NCBI GenBank assembly: GCA_027077795.1
Contig: JALWTT010000006.1
Span: 496,001-560,000 of the forward strand
Direction: 5' to 3'
Source of the DNA: Thermotogaceae bacterium
GTDB taxonomy: Bacteria > Thermotogota > Thermotogae > Thermotogales > Thermotogaceae
Length of the DNA stretch: 64,000 nucleotides
Below, piece after piece: positions 18,718 through 27,045 of the stretch (within the stretch, counting starts at the first letter, position 1; each line of letters begins with the position of its first letter). The translations under genes were made by a program, and so were the position numbers. Below the pieces are notes generated by a model. The model had not been told where the DNA came from and did not search any database. It saw only the letters and a program-made list of their open reading frames with translations.

Positions 18718-20076
18718 ATGAAAACCCCTCCACACAGCAAGGAGGCTGAGGAAGCTCTAATAGGTAGCATTCTTATAGACCCATCGATAATCGCTGATGT
18801 TGTGGAGATAGTTTCCTCGCATGACTTCTATTTCCCGAAGAATGGAATGATCTTTTCAGCCATGGAAAAGCTGTTTGATGAGGGAGAACCCATAGATGTC
18901 ATATCTGTCTCAGAAAAGCTCAGATCTGAAGGAATGCTCGATAAAATTGGCGGTGAGCTCGAAATAGCCAAATATGCTGATATAGTTCCAACCTCTGCCC
19001 ACGCTGAACATTACGCGAGGATAGTTAGGGATAAGGCTATACTCCGGAGCTTGATAGAAGCTGCATCGAAGATAGTCGAAGTTGCTTCAGAGGAAGGAGA
19101 TGTAGATGAGATACTAGACGGTGCAGAAAGGCTGATCTTCGAGATAGCCGAATCCAGGACCACTAAAACTTATATGCATATAAAAGACATAATGCACGTT
19201 GTTTTCGAGAAATTGGAGGAGATTCAAGAAAAGGCAGATGACTTGGATGTAACCACCGCTCTTGTCACAGGAATACCGACGGGATTTTCAGAGCTCGACA
19301 AGCTTACCACAGGATTTCACACATCCGATCTGGTGATCATAGCGGCTCGCCCATCTGTTGGTAAAACTGCTCTCGCCTTGAGCATAGCGAGGAACATGGC
19401 GGTTAAGTATTCTGTCCCGGTGGGAATTTTCAGCTTGGAAATGTCAGCGGAGCAGCTCGCACAGAGACTTTTGGCTATGGAAGCAAGGGTTGACCTCCAC
19501 AAACTTAGAACCGGCATGTTCACGTCTGATGAATGGGATAGGCTAACAGTAGCGACAGAGAAGGTATACAAATCGTCCATAATCGTTGATGATGAACCAT
19601 CTCTCGATCCCAGAACTATGAGAGCAAAAGCGAGGAGGATGAAGAAGGAGTTTGGAATAGAGGTGATATTCGTCGACTACTTGCAGCTCATGCATCTTCG
19701 GAGATCTAAAGATAGCAGGCAACAAGAGATTTCAGAGATTTCAAGATCTCTGAAGCTCCTCGCGAGGGAACTCGACGTGGTGATTGTGGCCCTTTCTCAA
19801 CTTTCGAGAGCTGTTGAGCAAAGAGAGGATAAAAGGCCAAGATTAAGTGATCTCAGAGAATCCGGAGCTATAGAGCAAGATGCCGACACAGTCGTATTTA
19901 TATACAGGGAAGAATACTACAAGAAAACTGAGAGGATCCACCAACCACATGATGCGGAGATAATCATAGGGAAGCAGAGAAATGGTCCTATAGGAGCTGT
20001 TCACCTTATATTCGATCCTTCTGCAGTGGCTTTCTACGATCTAGATACCGTACATAGCGAAGAACTCCCCATGTGA
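18718..20076 (+). CDS. dnaB: Replicative DNA helicase
   Basis: The hexameric helicase that unwinds DNA at replication forks and binds primase. About 452 residues. N-terminal domain (1-100) with PPHSKEAEEALIGSIL, linker helix, then RecA-like domain: Walker A ARPSVGKTA (about 211-219), VIFVDYLQLM (Walker B), LSQLSRAVEQREDKRP and DLRESGAIEQDAD. I choose ATG 18718, 8 nt after GAGG; the GTG at 18709 is inside the SD. No intein. No obvious terminator follows before the gdhA promoter. Confidence 0.96.
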   Translation: MKTPPHSKEAEEALIGSILIDPSIIADVVEIVSSHDFYFPKNGMIFSAMEKLFDEGEPIDVISVSEKLRSEGMLDKIGGELEIAKYADIVPTSAHAEHYARIVRDKAILRSLIEAASKIVEVASEEGDVDEILDGAERLIFEIAESRTTKTYMHIKDIMHVVFEKLEEIQEKADDLDVTTALVTGIPTGFSELDKLTTGFHTSDLVIIAARPSVGKTALALSIARNMAVKYSVPVGIFSLEMSAEQLAQRLLAMEARVDLHKLRTGMFTSDEWDRLTVATEKVYKSSIIVDDEPSLDPRTMRAKARRMKKEFGIEVIFVDYLQLMHLRRSKDSRQQEISEISRSLKLLARELDVVIVALSQLSRAVEQREDKRPRLSDLRESGAIEQDADTVVFIYREEYYKKTERIHQPHDAEIIIGKQRNGPIGAVHLIFDPSAVAFYDLDTVHSEELPM

Positions 20077-20165
20077 AATCCGAAGATGGCAGAAATTATA
20101 AGCGGATATTTTCATGAAATTCACTCTTCCTTCTGTATGCTCGTTTTCTTTTTCCAAACCCCTGA

Positions 20166-20174
20166 TGATACAAT
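20166..20174 (+). promoter_or_regulatory. Extended -10 promoter of gdhA
   Basis: TGATACAAT (TGN plus TACAAT) 51 nt before the likely gdhA start, identical to the element at 12026. No convincing -35 at 17 bp. Confidence 0.6.
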
Positions 20175-20225
20175 TTACCTGCTGGGATAAGTGAAAATTT
20201 CAACAAAAAGAGGGGGGTGCTCGGT

Positions 20226-21461
20226 GTGAATCCTTATGAAGTTTTTCTCACCCAACTTGATGGAGCAGCGCAGGTGCTGAATTTATCAAAGCACGTAACA
20301 AGAGTTCTTAGAGAGCCAGAGAGAGTCATAGAGGTTTCCATTCCTGTTAGGATGGATGATGGGACTGTGCAGGTTTTCAAAGGATGGAGATCCGAACATA
20401 ACACCGCTCTTGGTCCTGCAAAGGGTGGGATAAGGTATCATTGGGATGTTACAAGAGATGAGGTGGTGGCTTTGTCAGCTTGGATGAGCATGAAAAACGC
20501 TCTGCTGGATCTTCCCTACGGTGGGGGAAAGGGGGGAGTGAGGGTAAATCCGAAGGAACTCTCCGATGGGGAACTTGAAAGGTTATCCCGCGGTTTCGTA
20601 GATAGAGTTTATAAATACATAGGCCCGGATCAGGATATACCAGCTCCGGATGTCTACACCAATCCGAAAATAATGGCCTGGATGATGGACGAGTATGAGA
20701 AGCTCGTCGGAAAGAAAGCGCCTGGTGTGATAACTGGGAAGCCTCTTATACTTGGAGGATCTAAAGGTAGGGGGTACGCTACAGCAATAGGGGGCTTTTT
20801 TGTTCTCAGAGAAGCACTTAAAATGAACAGCACGAGTTTTGAGGGAAAAACTGCTGCTATTCAGGGATTTGGAAATGCTGGATCATTCATGGGAAAATTC
20901 TTGTACGAGAATTCCACCAAAGTGATAGCTGTCTCTGATTCAAAAGGTGGCATATACAATCCAAATGGTTTACCCATATTGGAGGTTATAGATCACAAGA
21001 GAAGAACGGGATCTGTTGTGAATTTTCCAAATGCTGAGAATATAACCAACGAAGAGCTTTTAACGATGGATGTAGATATACTCGCACCCGCAGCACTTGA
21101 AGGGGTTGTGACAGGTAAAAACGCTGATCAGGTCAGAGCAAAGTACATAGTCGAGCTTGCCAATGGACCTGTTACGCCGGAGGCCGATGAAATTTTGTAC
21201 AAAAAGGGAGTGTTCATACTTCCCGATATATTGGCAAACGCTGGTGGCGTCACGGTTTCGTATTTCGAATGGGTTCAAAACAGGATGGGGTATTACTGGG
21301 AGGAGAGCGAGGTCGTAGAAAAGCTCGATAAAAAAATGTCGAAGGCCTTCAAGGAGATATATGACGTGATGGAAGAGTATGGGGTGAATTCCAGAAAGGC
21401 ATCTTATATAGTAGCTTTGAGGAGAATAGTGGAAGCTTTGAAAGCAAGGGGTGTTGCGTGA
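20226..21461 (+). CDS. gdhA: Glutamate dehydrogenase
   Basis: Reversibly converts glutamate plus NAD(P) to 2-oxoglutarate and ammonia. About 411 residues of the hexameric type. Substrate-binding GPAKGGIRYH, catalytic lysine in LPYGGGKGG, then the acid in IPAPDVYTN; the nucleotide-binding loop is IQGFGNAGSF, and DSKGGIYN after the second strand may allow NAD use. Start GTG 20226 lies 8 nt after GGGGGG; the upstream GTG 20217 is in the SD. It stands alone between its promoter and the terminator at 21461. Confidence 0.95.
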   Translation: MNPYEVFLTQLDGAAQVLNLSKHVTRVLREPERVIEVSIPVRMDDGTVQVFKGWRSEHNTALGPAKGGIRYHWDVTRDEVVALSAWMSMKNALLDLPYGGGKGGVRVNPKELSDGELERLSRGFVDRVYKYIGPDQDIPAPDVYTNPKIMAWMMDEYEKLVGKKAPGVITGKPLILGGSKGRGYATAIGGFFVLREALKMNSTSFEGKTAAIQGFGNAGSFMGKFLYENSTKVIAVSDSKGGIYNPNGLPILEVIDHKRRTGSVVNFPNAENITNEELLTMDVDILAPAALEGVVTGKNADQVRAKYIVELANGPVTPEADEILYKKGVFILPDILANAGGVTVSYFEWVQNRMGYYWEESEVVEKLDKKMSKAFKEIYDVMEEYGVNSRKASYIVALRRIVEALKARGVA

Positions 21462-21490
21462 AATAACGGGGGGGCTATCCCCCGTTATTT
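21461..21490. terminator. Bidirectional terminator between gdhA and the LacI gene
   Basis: 12-bp perfect stem AAATAACGGGGG (21461-21472) / CCCCCGTTATTT (21479-21490) with a 6-nt loop. It ends both convergent genes, as T- or A-rich ends are present on both strands. Confidence 0.85.
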
Positions 21491-22510
21491 CGAAATGTCT
21501 TTAACCGACTTTCTCTTCACTAGTTCTGCTTTAAAAACGACCGACTGGGGTGGGGAATTGCTTTTATCTATTCTCTCAAGTAGAAGGGTTGCTGCAGCCT
21601 TTCCTATCAAAGATACGGGTTGTTTAATAACGGTCACTGGAGGATCGAAGAGTTCATTTTCATCTATATCATCGAAACCCACCACTGATATATCCTCAGG
21701 TATTTTCCACCCTAGGAATTTCACGCATTTGTAGACCTCTTTTGTTACAAAATGGCTTGTGGCTATCACCGCACTCATCTTTTCATTTGACAAATAGCTA
21801 CAAACTCTCTTGAATTCTTGGTGATCAAAAATATCACTTAAGTCCATCACATCTTTGCAGTTTATTTTCAAACTTCTACATCCTTCCAGATACCCTTCAT
21901 ACCGTTTCCTCATAGTGTATATCTTCCCGTTTGCCAATATCATTCCCACATCTCTATGCCCTTTAAGGGATAGGTATTTCATGATGTCAAAGACTGCTCC
22001 AAAGTTATCTATGGTTACACTGTCGAAACCCCTGGATTTCTCTTCGTACACCCTGTCGTATAGAACCACGGGTATTCCCAATGCCCTTATTTTCATAAGG
22101 AAACGCAAATTCCCTTTTCCGTTTTTATCGAAAGAGGGTGATACCAGTATCCCATCGATTCCATGTTCCACCAACCATCTCAGGTACTGCTTTTCCTTTT
22201 CCACATTCTCATCGGACATACTCAAAAGTATCTTGTACTCTCGTGGAAACAGTATCCTTTCCACACCATACAGAAAGTCAAGGAAGAAGGGATTTCTTAT
22301 ATCTGGAACGATGATCCCAACAGTTGAAGTCTTTTGCGTTCTCAAGACCCTTGCATGATGGAATACCACGTATCCAAGCTCTGCAGCCTTTTCTCTGACT
22401 CTGATCTTCGTCTCCTCACTTATTCCTGGTTGATCGTTCAAGGCCCGCGAGACCGTAGATGGATTTACCCCAAGAGCTTTCGCTATGTCTTTTATGGTAA
22501 CCCTTTTTAT
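21485..22510 (-). CDS. LacI-family repressor with an apparent AUA start codon
   Basis: 341 residues. The DNA-binding helix-turn-helix is complete: KRVTIKDIAKALGV then NPSTVSRALNDQPG (about 2-30), followed by the periplasmic-binding-like effector domain (TVGIIVPDIRNPFF, VGFDDIDENELFDPPVTVI). No ATG, GTG, TTG or CTG exists between an in-frame TAA at 22537-22535 and the HTH. The codon at the expected methionine is ATA (22510-22508), placed 7 nt after GGGGGG, an ideal SD spacing. The first ordinary start, TTG at 22441, would delete the DNA-binding domain. It lies 16 nt after the isomerase gene, in one operon, and probably represses both divergent operons through the operators at 23969 and 24138. 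Confidence 0.85.
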   Translation of the reverse strand: MKRVTIKDIAKALGVNPSTVSRALNDQPGISEETKIRVREKAAELGYVVFHHARVLRTQKTSTVGIIVPDIRNPFFLDFLYGVERILFPREYKILLSMSDENVEKEKQYLRWLVEHGIDGILVSPSFDKNGKGNLRFLMKIRALGIPVVLYDRVYEEKSRGFDSVTIDNFGAVFDIMKYLSLKGHRDVGMILANGKIYTMRKRYEGYLEGCRSLKINCKDVMDLSDIFDHQEFKRVCSYLSNEKMSAVIATSHFVTKEVYKCVKFLGWKIPEDISVVGFDDIDENELFDPPVTVIKQPVSLIGKAAATLLLERIDKSNSPPQSVVFKAELVKRKSVKDISK

Positions 22511-22526
22511 TCCAGTTCCCCCCTTG

Positions 22527-23939
22527 TCAAATTAAGACTGTGTAATCGATATCTTTTAGCTTGCAGAATGTTACCAGCTCTTCTACGTAATTTCCATAAA
22601 CTCCGTGTGTATGGTTGCACGGATAGTTCTCCAAGAACTCGTCCATCGGAAAGTTGAACCTCACATAGGCGTGTGGCCACTCCACCTGAACTTCTTTTGC
22701 TCTTTTTTCCATCTCCTCTTCGCTCATCTGCACTACCTCTCCTTTTAGGATTATCATGTGGTACTTCCCATTTTTCCTTGTTAGCCTCGCGAATGTCATT
22801 TCCCCAGGAGCCGCAAAGTGTCTCACCGCAGCTCCTCCAGCTGGAAAGTAAAATGTCTCAGGATAGAACTTCACCTTCTTTAGGTTCTCTTCGGCTTTCC
22901 AAGACTTCCCAGCGAAGAATGTTGCATGAGCACCAGAATTGCACAGATCCACTATTCCATCATCGAATATGTGTCTGACATCCGCAAAAAGTACGGGTTT
23001 TTTTGAGATGTGTTTCAGTATCTCCATGCTTAGCGCTCCGTCCATATCGGTTTCGGTAGCGGCAACTATCGGATCCTTTTCCCCATCAAAATCGTATGGA
23101 TCGTTCAGGAACGCCTCAGTTACATCCATGGTGGCATAGTTGTTTGTCATTTCTGGCTGACCTTTGAATCCAACGAAGTCCAGTTCGTATTCGTCTATGA
23201 TCTCGCGTGTGGCGTAGTAAAGTGCGATCTGCTTCTCCAATTTTTCCGGAGTCAGGGCCTTTCCATCGTAAAGGACATTTGACACGCTTTCCAACCATTT
23301 TCTGGCTTTCTCCAGCTTGCCTCTGTCTATATTCTCAGCCCTCAACACCAACTCATATTGATCTATGTGTTCTACATCTATTCCAAATTCCTTCATCCAC
23401 TGATCACCGTTTGCTGCAGCTGTGTACATTCCCATGGGCCTTCCCCCAAAGTTTCCGTATCTCTCCCCTTTCAATGTGTTTACTGTGGATGCCGCTCTTA
23501 CAAACCTAAGGATCCTTTCAATAGTCTCACTATTTTCGGGATTTCCCCAAAGCTTCTTATGCTTCACACCTACCTGTTCCAGGGCACCAGATGCGGCCAG
23601 AAGCCCTACCATTCCTGGATATTTCGGATTTATGTGAGCGAAGAGTAGGTAGGGACCTGGAGCGTAAAGTGATGCTATGACCGTTAGATGTGGCCAGCAC
23701 CATATGGAATAATTGAAAATGGTTACCTCTACATCCTCATTCCGTAAATACCTACCAGCTTTTTTAGCTAAGGAAGGTTTCCAAACTATCTCTGAGAACG
23801 CGACCACTTCTACTTCACCTGTGCTTTCTAAAGCTTTTACAAGGGTATTCTGGAACCTCTTGTTCATCTTCAGAAGGTCTTCATGCACAAATCTCCTACC
23901 ATCTGAGAAGGTTATTATCCCTACTTTGTACCTTTTCAT
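22527..23939 (-). CDS. L-fucose/L-arabinose isomerase family protein
   Basis: 470 residues related to L-fucose isomerase (COG2407-type). Members interconvert aldoses and ketoses with a divalent metal. Recognisable parts: KRYKVGIITFSDGRRFVHED at the N-terminus, a central domain with GRPMGMY, VGFKGQPEMTNNYATMDVTE and AATETDMDGALSMEIL (metal-ligand acids), and a C-terminal beta domain (FYFPAGGAAVRHFAAPGEMT; CNHTHGVYGNY). The exact sugar is unknown. ATG 23939 follows GGGGG. First gene of a minus operon with the LacI gene, divergent from a TRAP transporter/aldolase/kinase operon and likely part of the same pathway. Confidence 0.8.
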   Translation of the reverse strand: MKRYKVGIITFSDGRRFVHEDLLKMNKRFQNTLVKALESTGEVEVVAFSEIVWKPSLAKKAGRYLRNEDVEVTIFNYSIWCWPHLTVIASLYAPGPYLLFAHINPKYPGMVGLLAASGALEQVGVKHKKLWGNPENSETIERILRFVRAASTVNTLKGERYGNFGGRPMGMYTAAANGDQWMKEFGIDVEHIDQYELVLRAENIDRGKLEKARKWLESVSNVLYDGKALTPEKLEKQIALYYATREIIDEYELDFVGFKGQPEMTNNYATMDVTEAFLNDPYDFDGEKDPIVAATETDMDGALSMEILKHISKKPVLFADVRHIFDDGIVDLCNSGAHATFFAGKSWKAEENLKKVKFYPETFYFPAGGAAVRHFAAPGEMTFARLTRKNGKYHMIILKGEVVQMSEEEMEKRAKEVQVEWPHAYVRFNFPMDEFLENYPCNHTHGVYGNYVEELVTFCKLKDIDYTVLI

Positions 23940-23968
23940 GTCATCAACCCCCTTTTGAAAAAAGTTAT

Positions 23969-23982
23969 AGCAATCGTTTGCA
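23969..23982. promoter_or_regulatory. LacI-type operator O1 (isomerase side)
   Basis: AGCAATCGTTTGCA, a near-palindrome whose reverse complement is TGCAAACGATTGCT. It begins 5 nt downstream of the -10 of the minus promoter, where a repressor would block initiation. The same core CAAACGATTG occurs at 24140-24149. Confidence 0.75.
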
Positions 23983-23987
23983 TGCAG

Positions 23988-23996
23988 ATTTTACCA
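23988..23996 (-). promoter_or_regulatory. Extended -10 promoter of the isomerase-lacI operon
   Basis: Minus-strand TGGTAAAAT (23996-23988), a TGN extended -10, 49 nt before the ATG. Operator O1 lies just downstream. Confidence 0.6.
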
Positions 23997-24123
23997 CTTC
24001 CCCTTTCAAAGTCAGATGTACGTTTTGTTTAGAATGGATGACCTCTCGGATAATAATCCAGAATAATCCATATTATCTGTTGAAAACAAGCAATTTCGGA
24101 TTTGTCTTTTTGTGGACTCGCTG

Positions 24124-24132
24124 TGGTACAAT
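24124..24132 (+). promoter_or_regulatory. Extended -10 promoter of the TRAP-aldolase-kinase operon
   Basis: TGGTACAAT (TGN plus TACAAT), 51 nt before dctP. A weak TTGTCT lies 19 bp upstream. Operator O2 starts 5 nt downstream. Confidence 0.65.
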
Positions 24133-24137
24133 TTCCA

Positions 24138-24151
24138 CGCAAACGATTGAG
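24138..24151. promoter_or_regulatory. LacI-type operator O2 (TRAP side)
   Basis: CGCAAACGATTGAG, sharing the CAAACGATTG core with O1 in the opposite orientation. It lies 5 nt after the -10, covering the likely transcription start. O1 and O2 are about 169 bp apart, so DNA looping is possible. Confidence 0.75.
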
Positions 24152-24183
24152 ATAGTTCAACATCAATGAGAGGAGGTGGTGGA

Positions 24184-25164
24184 ATGCTGAAGAAAGTTCT
24201 TATAGCTCTCATTTTGGGAATATTCATTATGGCTTTCAGCGCGAGTTATGTGATAAGGGTGGCTACGGTTGGTGGACCAACTCAGCCTCAAGTTAAGGCG
24301 GCAGAAAAGTTCAAGGAGGTTGTTGAGACTCTCAGCAACGGCGATATAGAGGTGCAGATATTCCACTCAGGACAACTTGGCGATCAGAAGACAGAGCTCA
24401 CAGCAGTCATGAGGGGTGATGTCCAGATAGTTTTGGACACTGGTCCTGCTTGGTTTGCTGATCTCGGAATCCCGGAGTTCGGAGTTTTCAACGCTGCTTA
24501 CATATTCAGGGATCTCGATCATATGTACAGAGTTATGTCAGGGCCGATTGCTCAGAAGCTCTATGACAAGCTCTTAAAGAAAACCGGATTGAGGGTCCTG
24601 GATACCTGGTACCTTGGAACTAGAGAACTGGATCTGACTAAAAAGGCGTGCCCGGTCTACAAACCGGAGGACCTCAAGGGTGTAAAGCTGAGAATGCCGA
24701 ACTCCAAAGCATGGCTTGATGTTGGAAGAGCGCTGGGTGCTAATCCAACACCTATGGATTTCACAGAAGTCTATCTCGGTCTCAAAACAGGAGTAATAGA
24801 TGGACAGGACAATCCTCTTCCAACTGACTATGCTATGAAGTTCTACGAGGTTACCCACTGTATAGTCCTTACAGACCATCTCATCTCGGTGCTTCAGCCG
24901 GTCATAAACGAGAAATTTTGGGAAAAATTACCTGACAAGTACAAATACTACGTCAAGAAGGGTATGGAAGTCGCCAGATACTACATGAACTACACGGTTC
25001 TTGAACAGGAAGCGAAGCTCTTGAAGACATTCCAGCAGGCTGGTATGGAGATAATAGTACCTGATAAAAAAGCGTTCATGGAAAATGCAAAGCAGTTCTA
25101 CAGCCAGCCACAATTTGATAAGATGTGGGGTAAGGGAATGTATAAGGAGATTCAAAGCTATTGA
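24184..25164 (+). CDS. dctP: TRAP transporter substrate-binding protein (DctP)
   Basis: Extracytoplasmic solute receptor of a sodium-driven TRAP transporter. About 326 residues. A signal peptide (MLKKVLIALILGIFIMAFSA, cleavage likely after about residue 20) precedes VIRVATVGGPTQPQVKAAEKF. The mature part has the DctP motifs: FHSGQLGDQKTELTAVMRGD, the ligand-carboxylate arginine near GVKLRMPNSKAW, and PTPMDFTEVYLGLKTGVIDGQDN. ATG 24184 follows GGAGGTGG. The arginine suggests an acidic ligand (sugar acid), whereas the rest of the operon handles sugar-like substrates. Followed by a hairpin before dctQ. Confidence 0.92.
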   Translation: MLKKVLIALILGIFIMAFSASYVIRVATVGGPTQPQVKAAEKFKEVVETLSNGDIEVQIFHSGQLGDQKTELTAVMRGDVQIVLDTGPAWFADLGIPEFGVFNAAYIFRDLDHMYRVMSGPIAQKLYDKLLKKTGLRVLDTWYLGTRELDLTKKACPVYKPEDLKGVKLRMPNSKAWLDVGRALGANPTPMDFTEVYLGLKTGVIDGQDNPLPTDYAMKFYEVTHCIVLTDHLISVLQPVINEKFWEKLPDKYKYYVKKGMEVARYYMNYTVLEQEAKLLKTFQQAGMEIIVPDKKAFMENAKQFYSQPQFDKMWGKGMYKEIQSY

Positions 25165-25190
25165 TATCTGATGTGAGACGGACCCAAACG

Positions 25191-25229
25191 TGGGGGGGCT
25201 TGTCCCCCCCCATTTAATAGAGGGGGGAC
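25191..25229 (+). promoter_or_regulatory. Alternative hairpins between dctP and dctQ
   Basis: Two exclusive stems share one C tract. Stem 1: TGGGGGGG (25191-25198) with CCCCCCCA (25205-25212), an 8-bp hairpin just after dctP, with only a weak T stretch following. Stem 2: GTCCCCCC (25202-25209) with GGGGGGAC (25222-25229), which hides the SD of dctQ. The first can stabilise dctP mRNA or attenuate; the second would lower dctQ translation. Together they can set a high DctP to DctQM ratio. Function is inferred. Confidence 0.65.
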
Positions 25230-25235
25230 CCGGAC

Positions 25236-25745
25236 ATGAAGAAATTTCTCAAAGGCTTGATCAACGTCATAGAGGTTCACATAAACGCTGTTATATTCAC
25301 GACTATGTTTCTCGCTATGGTGACACAGGTGTTCATGAGATATGTTCTCGATAAACCTTCTCCTGTCCTTCATGAGATAACCATGTACACCTTTGTTTGG
25401 ACTGTATATCTGAGTGCCACCTTGGCTCACAGGTACAACAAGCACATAAGGTTCAACATAATATATGACATGTTCCCGAGAAAAGTCAGGCTGGTTATAG
25501 ACCTATCTTTCAATGTTTTTATGACCATTCTGTTTTTGATTTCGTTGCCACCGGTTATTAAAGAGCTCATATCCTATAGTTTCATAGAGTCCACTATTTT
25601 AGAGATCTCTTGGACGTATCTTTACATGGTCTTCCCGGTGTTCATCATACTCATCATAGTTCACAACATCATATACATCTATTGGGAGATATTGGAGCTG
25701 TTCGTGGGTAAAGCTCCACCAAAGGAGGAGGAACTATGGGATTGA
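25236..25745 (+). CDS. dctQ: TRAP transporter small membrane subunit (DctQ)
   Basis: 169 residues with four hydrophobic spans (about 16-36, 49-64, 86-104, 127-151) and the DctQ-like VTQVFMRYVLDKPSPVLHEIT motif region. It forms the inner membrane complex with DctM. ATG 25236 follows GGGGGG, which can be sequestered by the upstream C tract. It overlaps dctM by 10 nt. Confidence 0.9.
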   Translation: MKKFLKGLINVIEVHINAVIFTTMFLAMVTQVFMRYVLDKPSPVLHEITMYTFVWTVYLSATLAHRYNKHIRFNIIYDMFPRKVRLVIDLSFNVFMTILFLISLPPVIKELISYSFIESTILEISWTYLYMVFPVFIILIIVHNIIYIYWEILELFVGKAPPKEEELWD

Positions 25746-27031
25746 TATGGGCAACAGTGATATTTGGTTTAATGTTCGCTCTTGGATACCCTTTGGTCTT
25801 CGCCATGATAGGTGGAGGAGTAATATACCTCATGCTCACTGGACACAGTTTGGGAGGTCTTCTTGATCTCCTGGCTGTGCACTTCACTTCTCAGGTTGTT
25901 CTGATAGCGGTACCGTTGTTTGTTTTTACCGCCAACATAATGAATGACTGCGATATAACCAGAAAGCTATTTGAATTCATAGAGAAAGCGATGGGAGGAA
26001 TCAAGGGGGGGCTTGGATATGCTAACATCATAGCGAGCGTAATCTTTGCCGGAATGAGTGGATCGGAGCTCGCAGATGTTTCTGGTATAGGTGCTATAGA
26101 GATAAAAGCCATGATGGATGCGGGATATGACGGAGCGTTCTCGTGTGCTGTGACAGCGGCCTCAGCGACGATCGGGCCTATAATCCCCCCGAGTATTCCT
26201 ATGGTGATATATTCAATGCTCACTGGTGTGTCTTTGGGATACTTGTTCCTAGCTGGATTCCTGCCAGGATTTCTCCTAGCAGCTGTGGAAATGTTCATGG
26301 TTTACATACTCTCAAAGGTTAGAAACTATCCAGCAGGTGAAAAAACGCCATTTCGAGCACTCTGGAGGCTTTTTATCCAATCCTTTGCAGCTCTTCTCGC
26401 ACCGATTATCCTTCTGTGGGGAATATACGGAGGGGTTTTCACCGCAACCGAGTCTGCCGCTGTAGTTGCGGCTTACACGATAGTAATCAGCTTTTTGATA
26501 TACAAAACCCTTGGTTGGAAAAAACTCTACAGGATCATAGTTAAATCTCTGATAATGATGGGATACATCAGCAGTATAGTTGCAGCGGCATACATAGTGA
26601 CCTACATAGTTTCTCTGGAGAGAGTGCCTGAATTAGTGACCAAAGCTTTCGTGACCGCGGGGCTTCTTTCCAACAAATGGATATTCCTGTTCAGTGCTAA
26701 TATACTGTACTTCCTACTGGGAATGTTCATAGATGTCTCCATAATCCAATTGATGGTCATACCGATACTCTTTCCAATAGCGAAATCCGTTGGCATAGAT
26801 CCAGTGCACTTTGGAGTTATAACAACGATGAATTTGATGATGGCCCTTGACACCCCTCCATATGGACAGACTGGATTTATCACGAGTGCAATAAGTGGCA
26901 CTCCCTTGAAGGATGTTTTCAAAGAGATGATCATATACTGGATACCGATAGAGATTGCTGCTCTGATAGTAGTTACGTATTGGCCGGATTTTGTCTTGTT
27001 CGTGCCAAGGATATTTGGATACCATGGATGA
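25736..27031 (+). CDS. dctM: TRAP transporter large permease subunit (DctM)
   Basis: 431 residues, about 11-12 membrane spans, the sodium-coupled channel subunit. Typical DctM patterns: GMSGSELADVSGIGAIEIKAM and TAASATIGPIIPPSIPMVIY in the first half, PILFPIAKSVGIDPVHFGVI and MALDTPPYG in the second half. ATG 25736 follows GGAGGAGG inside the end of dctQ. Completes a three-part TRAP system. Confidence 0.93.
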   Translation: MGLIWATVIFGLMFALGYPLVFAMIGGGVIYLMLTGHSLGGLLDLLAVHFTSQVVLIAVPLFVFTANIMNDCDITRKLFEFIEKAMGGIKGGLGYANIIASVIFAGMSGSELADVSGIGAIEIKAMMDAGYDGAFSCAVTAASATIGPIIPPSIPMVIYSMLTGVSLGYLFLAGFLPGFLLAAVEMFMVYILSKVRNYPAGEKTPFRALWRLFIQSFAALLAPIILLWGIYGGVFTATESAAVVAAYTIVISFLIYKTLGWKKLYRIIVKSLIMMGYISSIVAAAYIVTYIVSLERVPELVTKAFVTAGLLSNKWIFLFSANILYFLLGMFIDVSIIQLMVIPILFPIAKSVGIDPVHFGVITTMNLMMALDTPPYGQTGFITSAISGTPLKDVFKEMIIYWIPIEIAALIVVTYWPDFVLFVPRIFGYHG

Positions 27032-27045
27032 GGGAGGTGTAATTT

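Noticed and set aside
20217-20225. GTG/ATG codons that lie within the SD as starts (for example gdhA 20217, pheS 9706, serS 4047, dnaB 18709)
   Set aside because: They overlap the GGAGGTG sequence itself, so the ribosome could not use both. The next start 7-9 nt downstream fits better in each case.
22441-22443. TTG 22441 as the start of the LacI gene
   Set aside because: It would cut off a complete HTH motif that is in frame just upstream, and has no SD, whereas ATA 22510 has an ideal one.
25182-25232. G and C tracts as sequencing errors or a transposon end
   Set aside because: They form two perfect stems at an intercistronic site with sense for SD control, and there is no target-site duplication or transposase.
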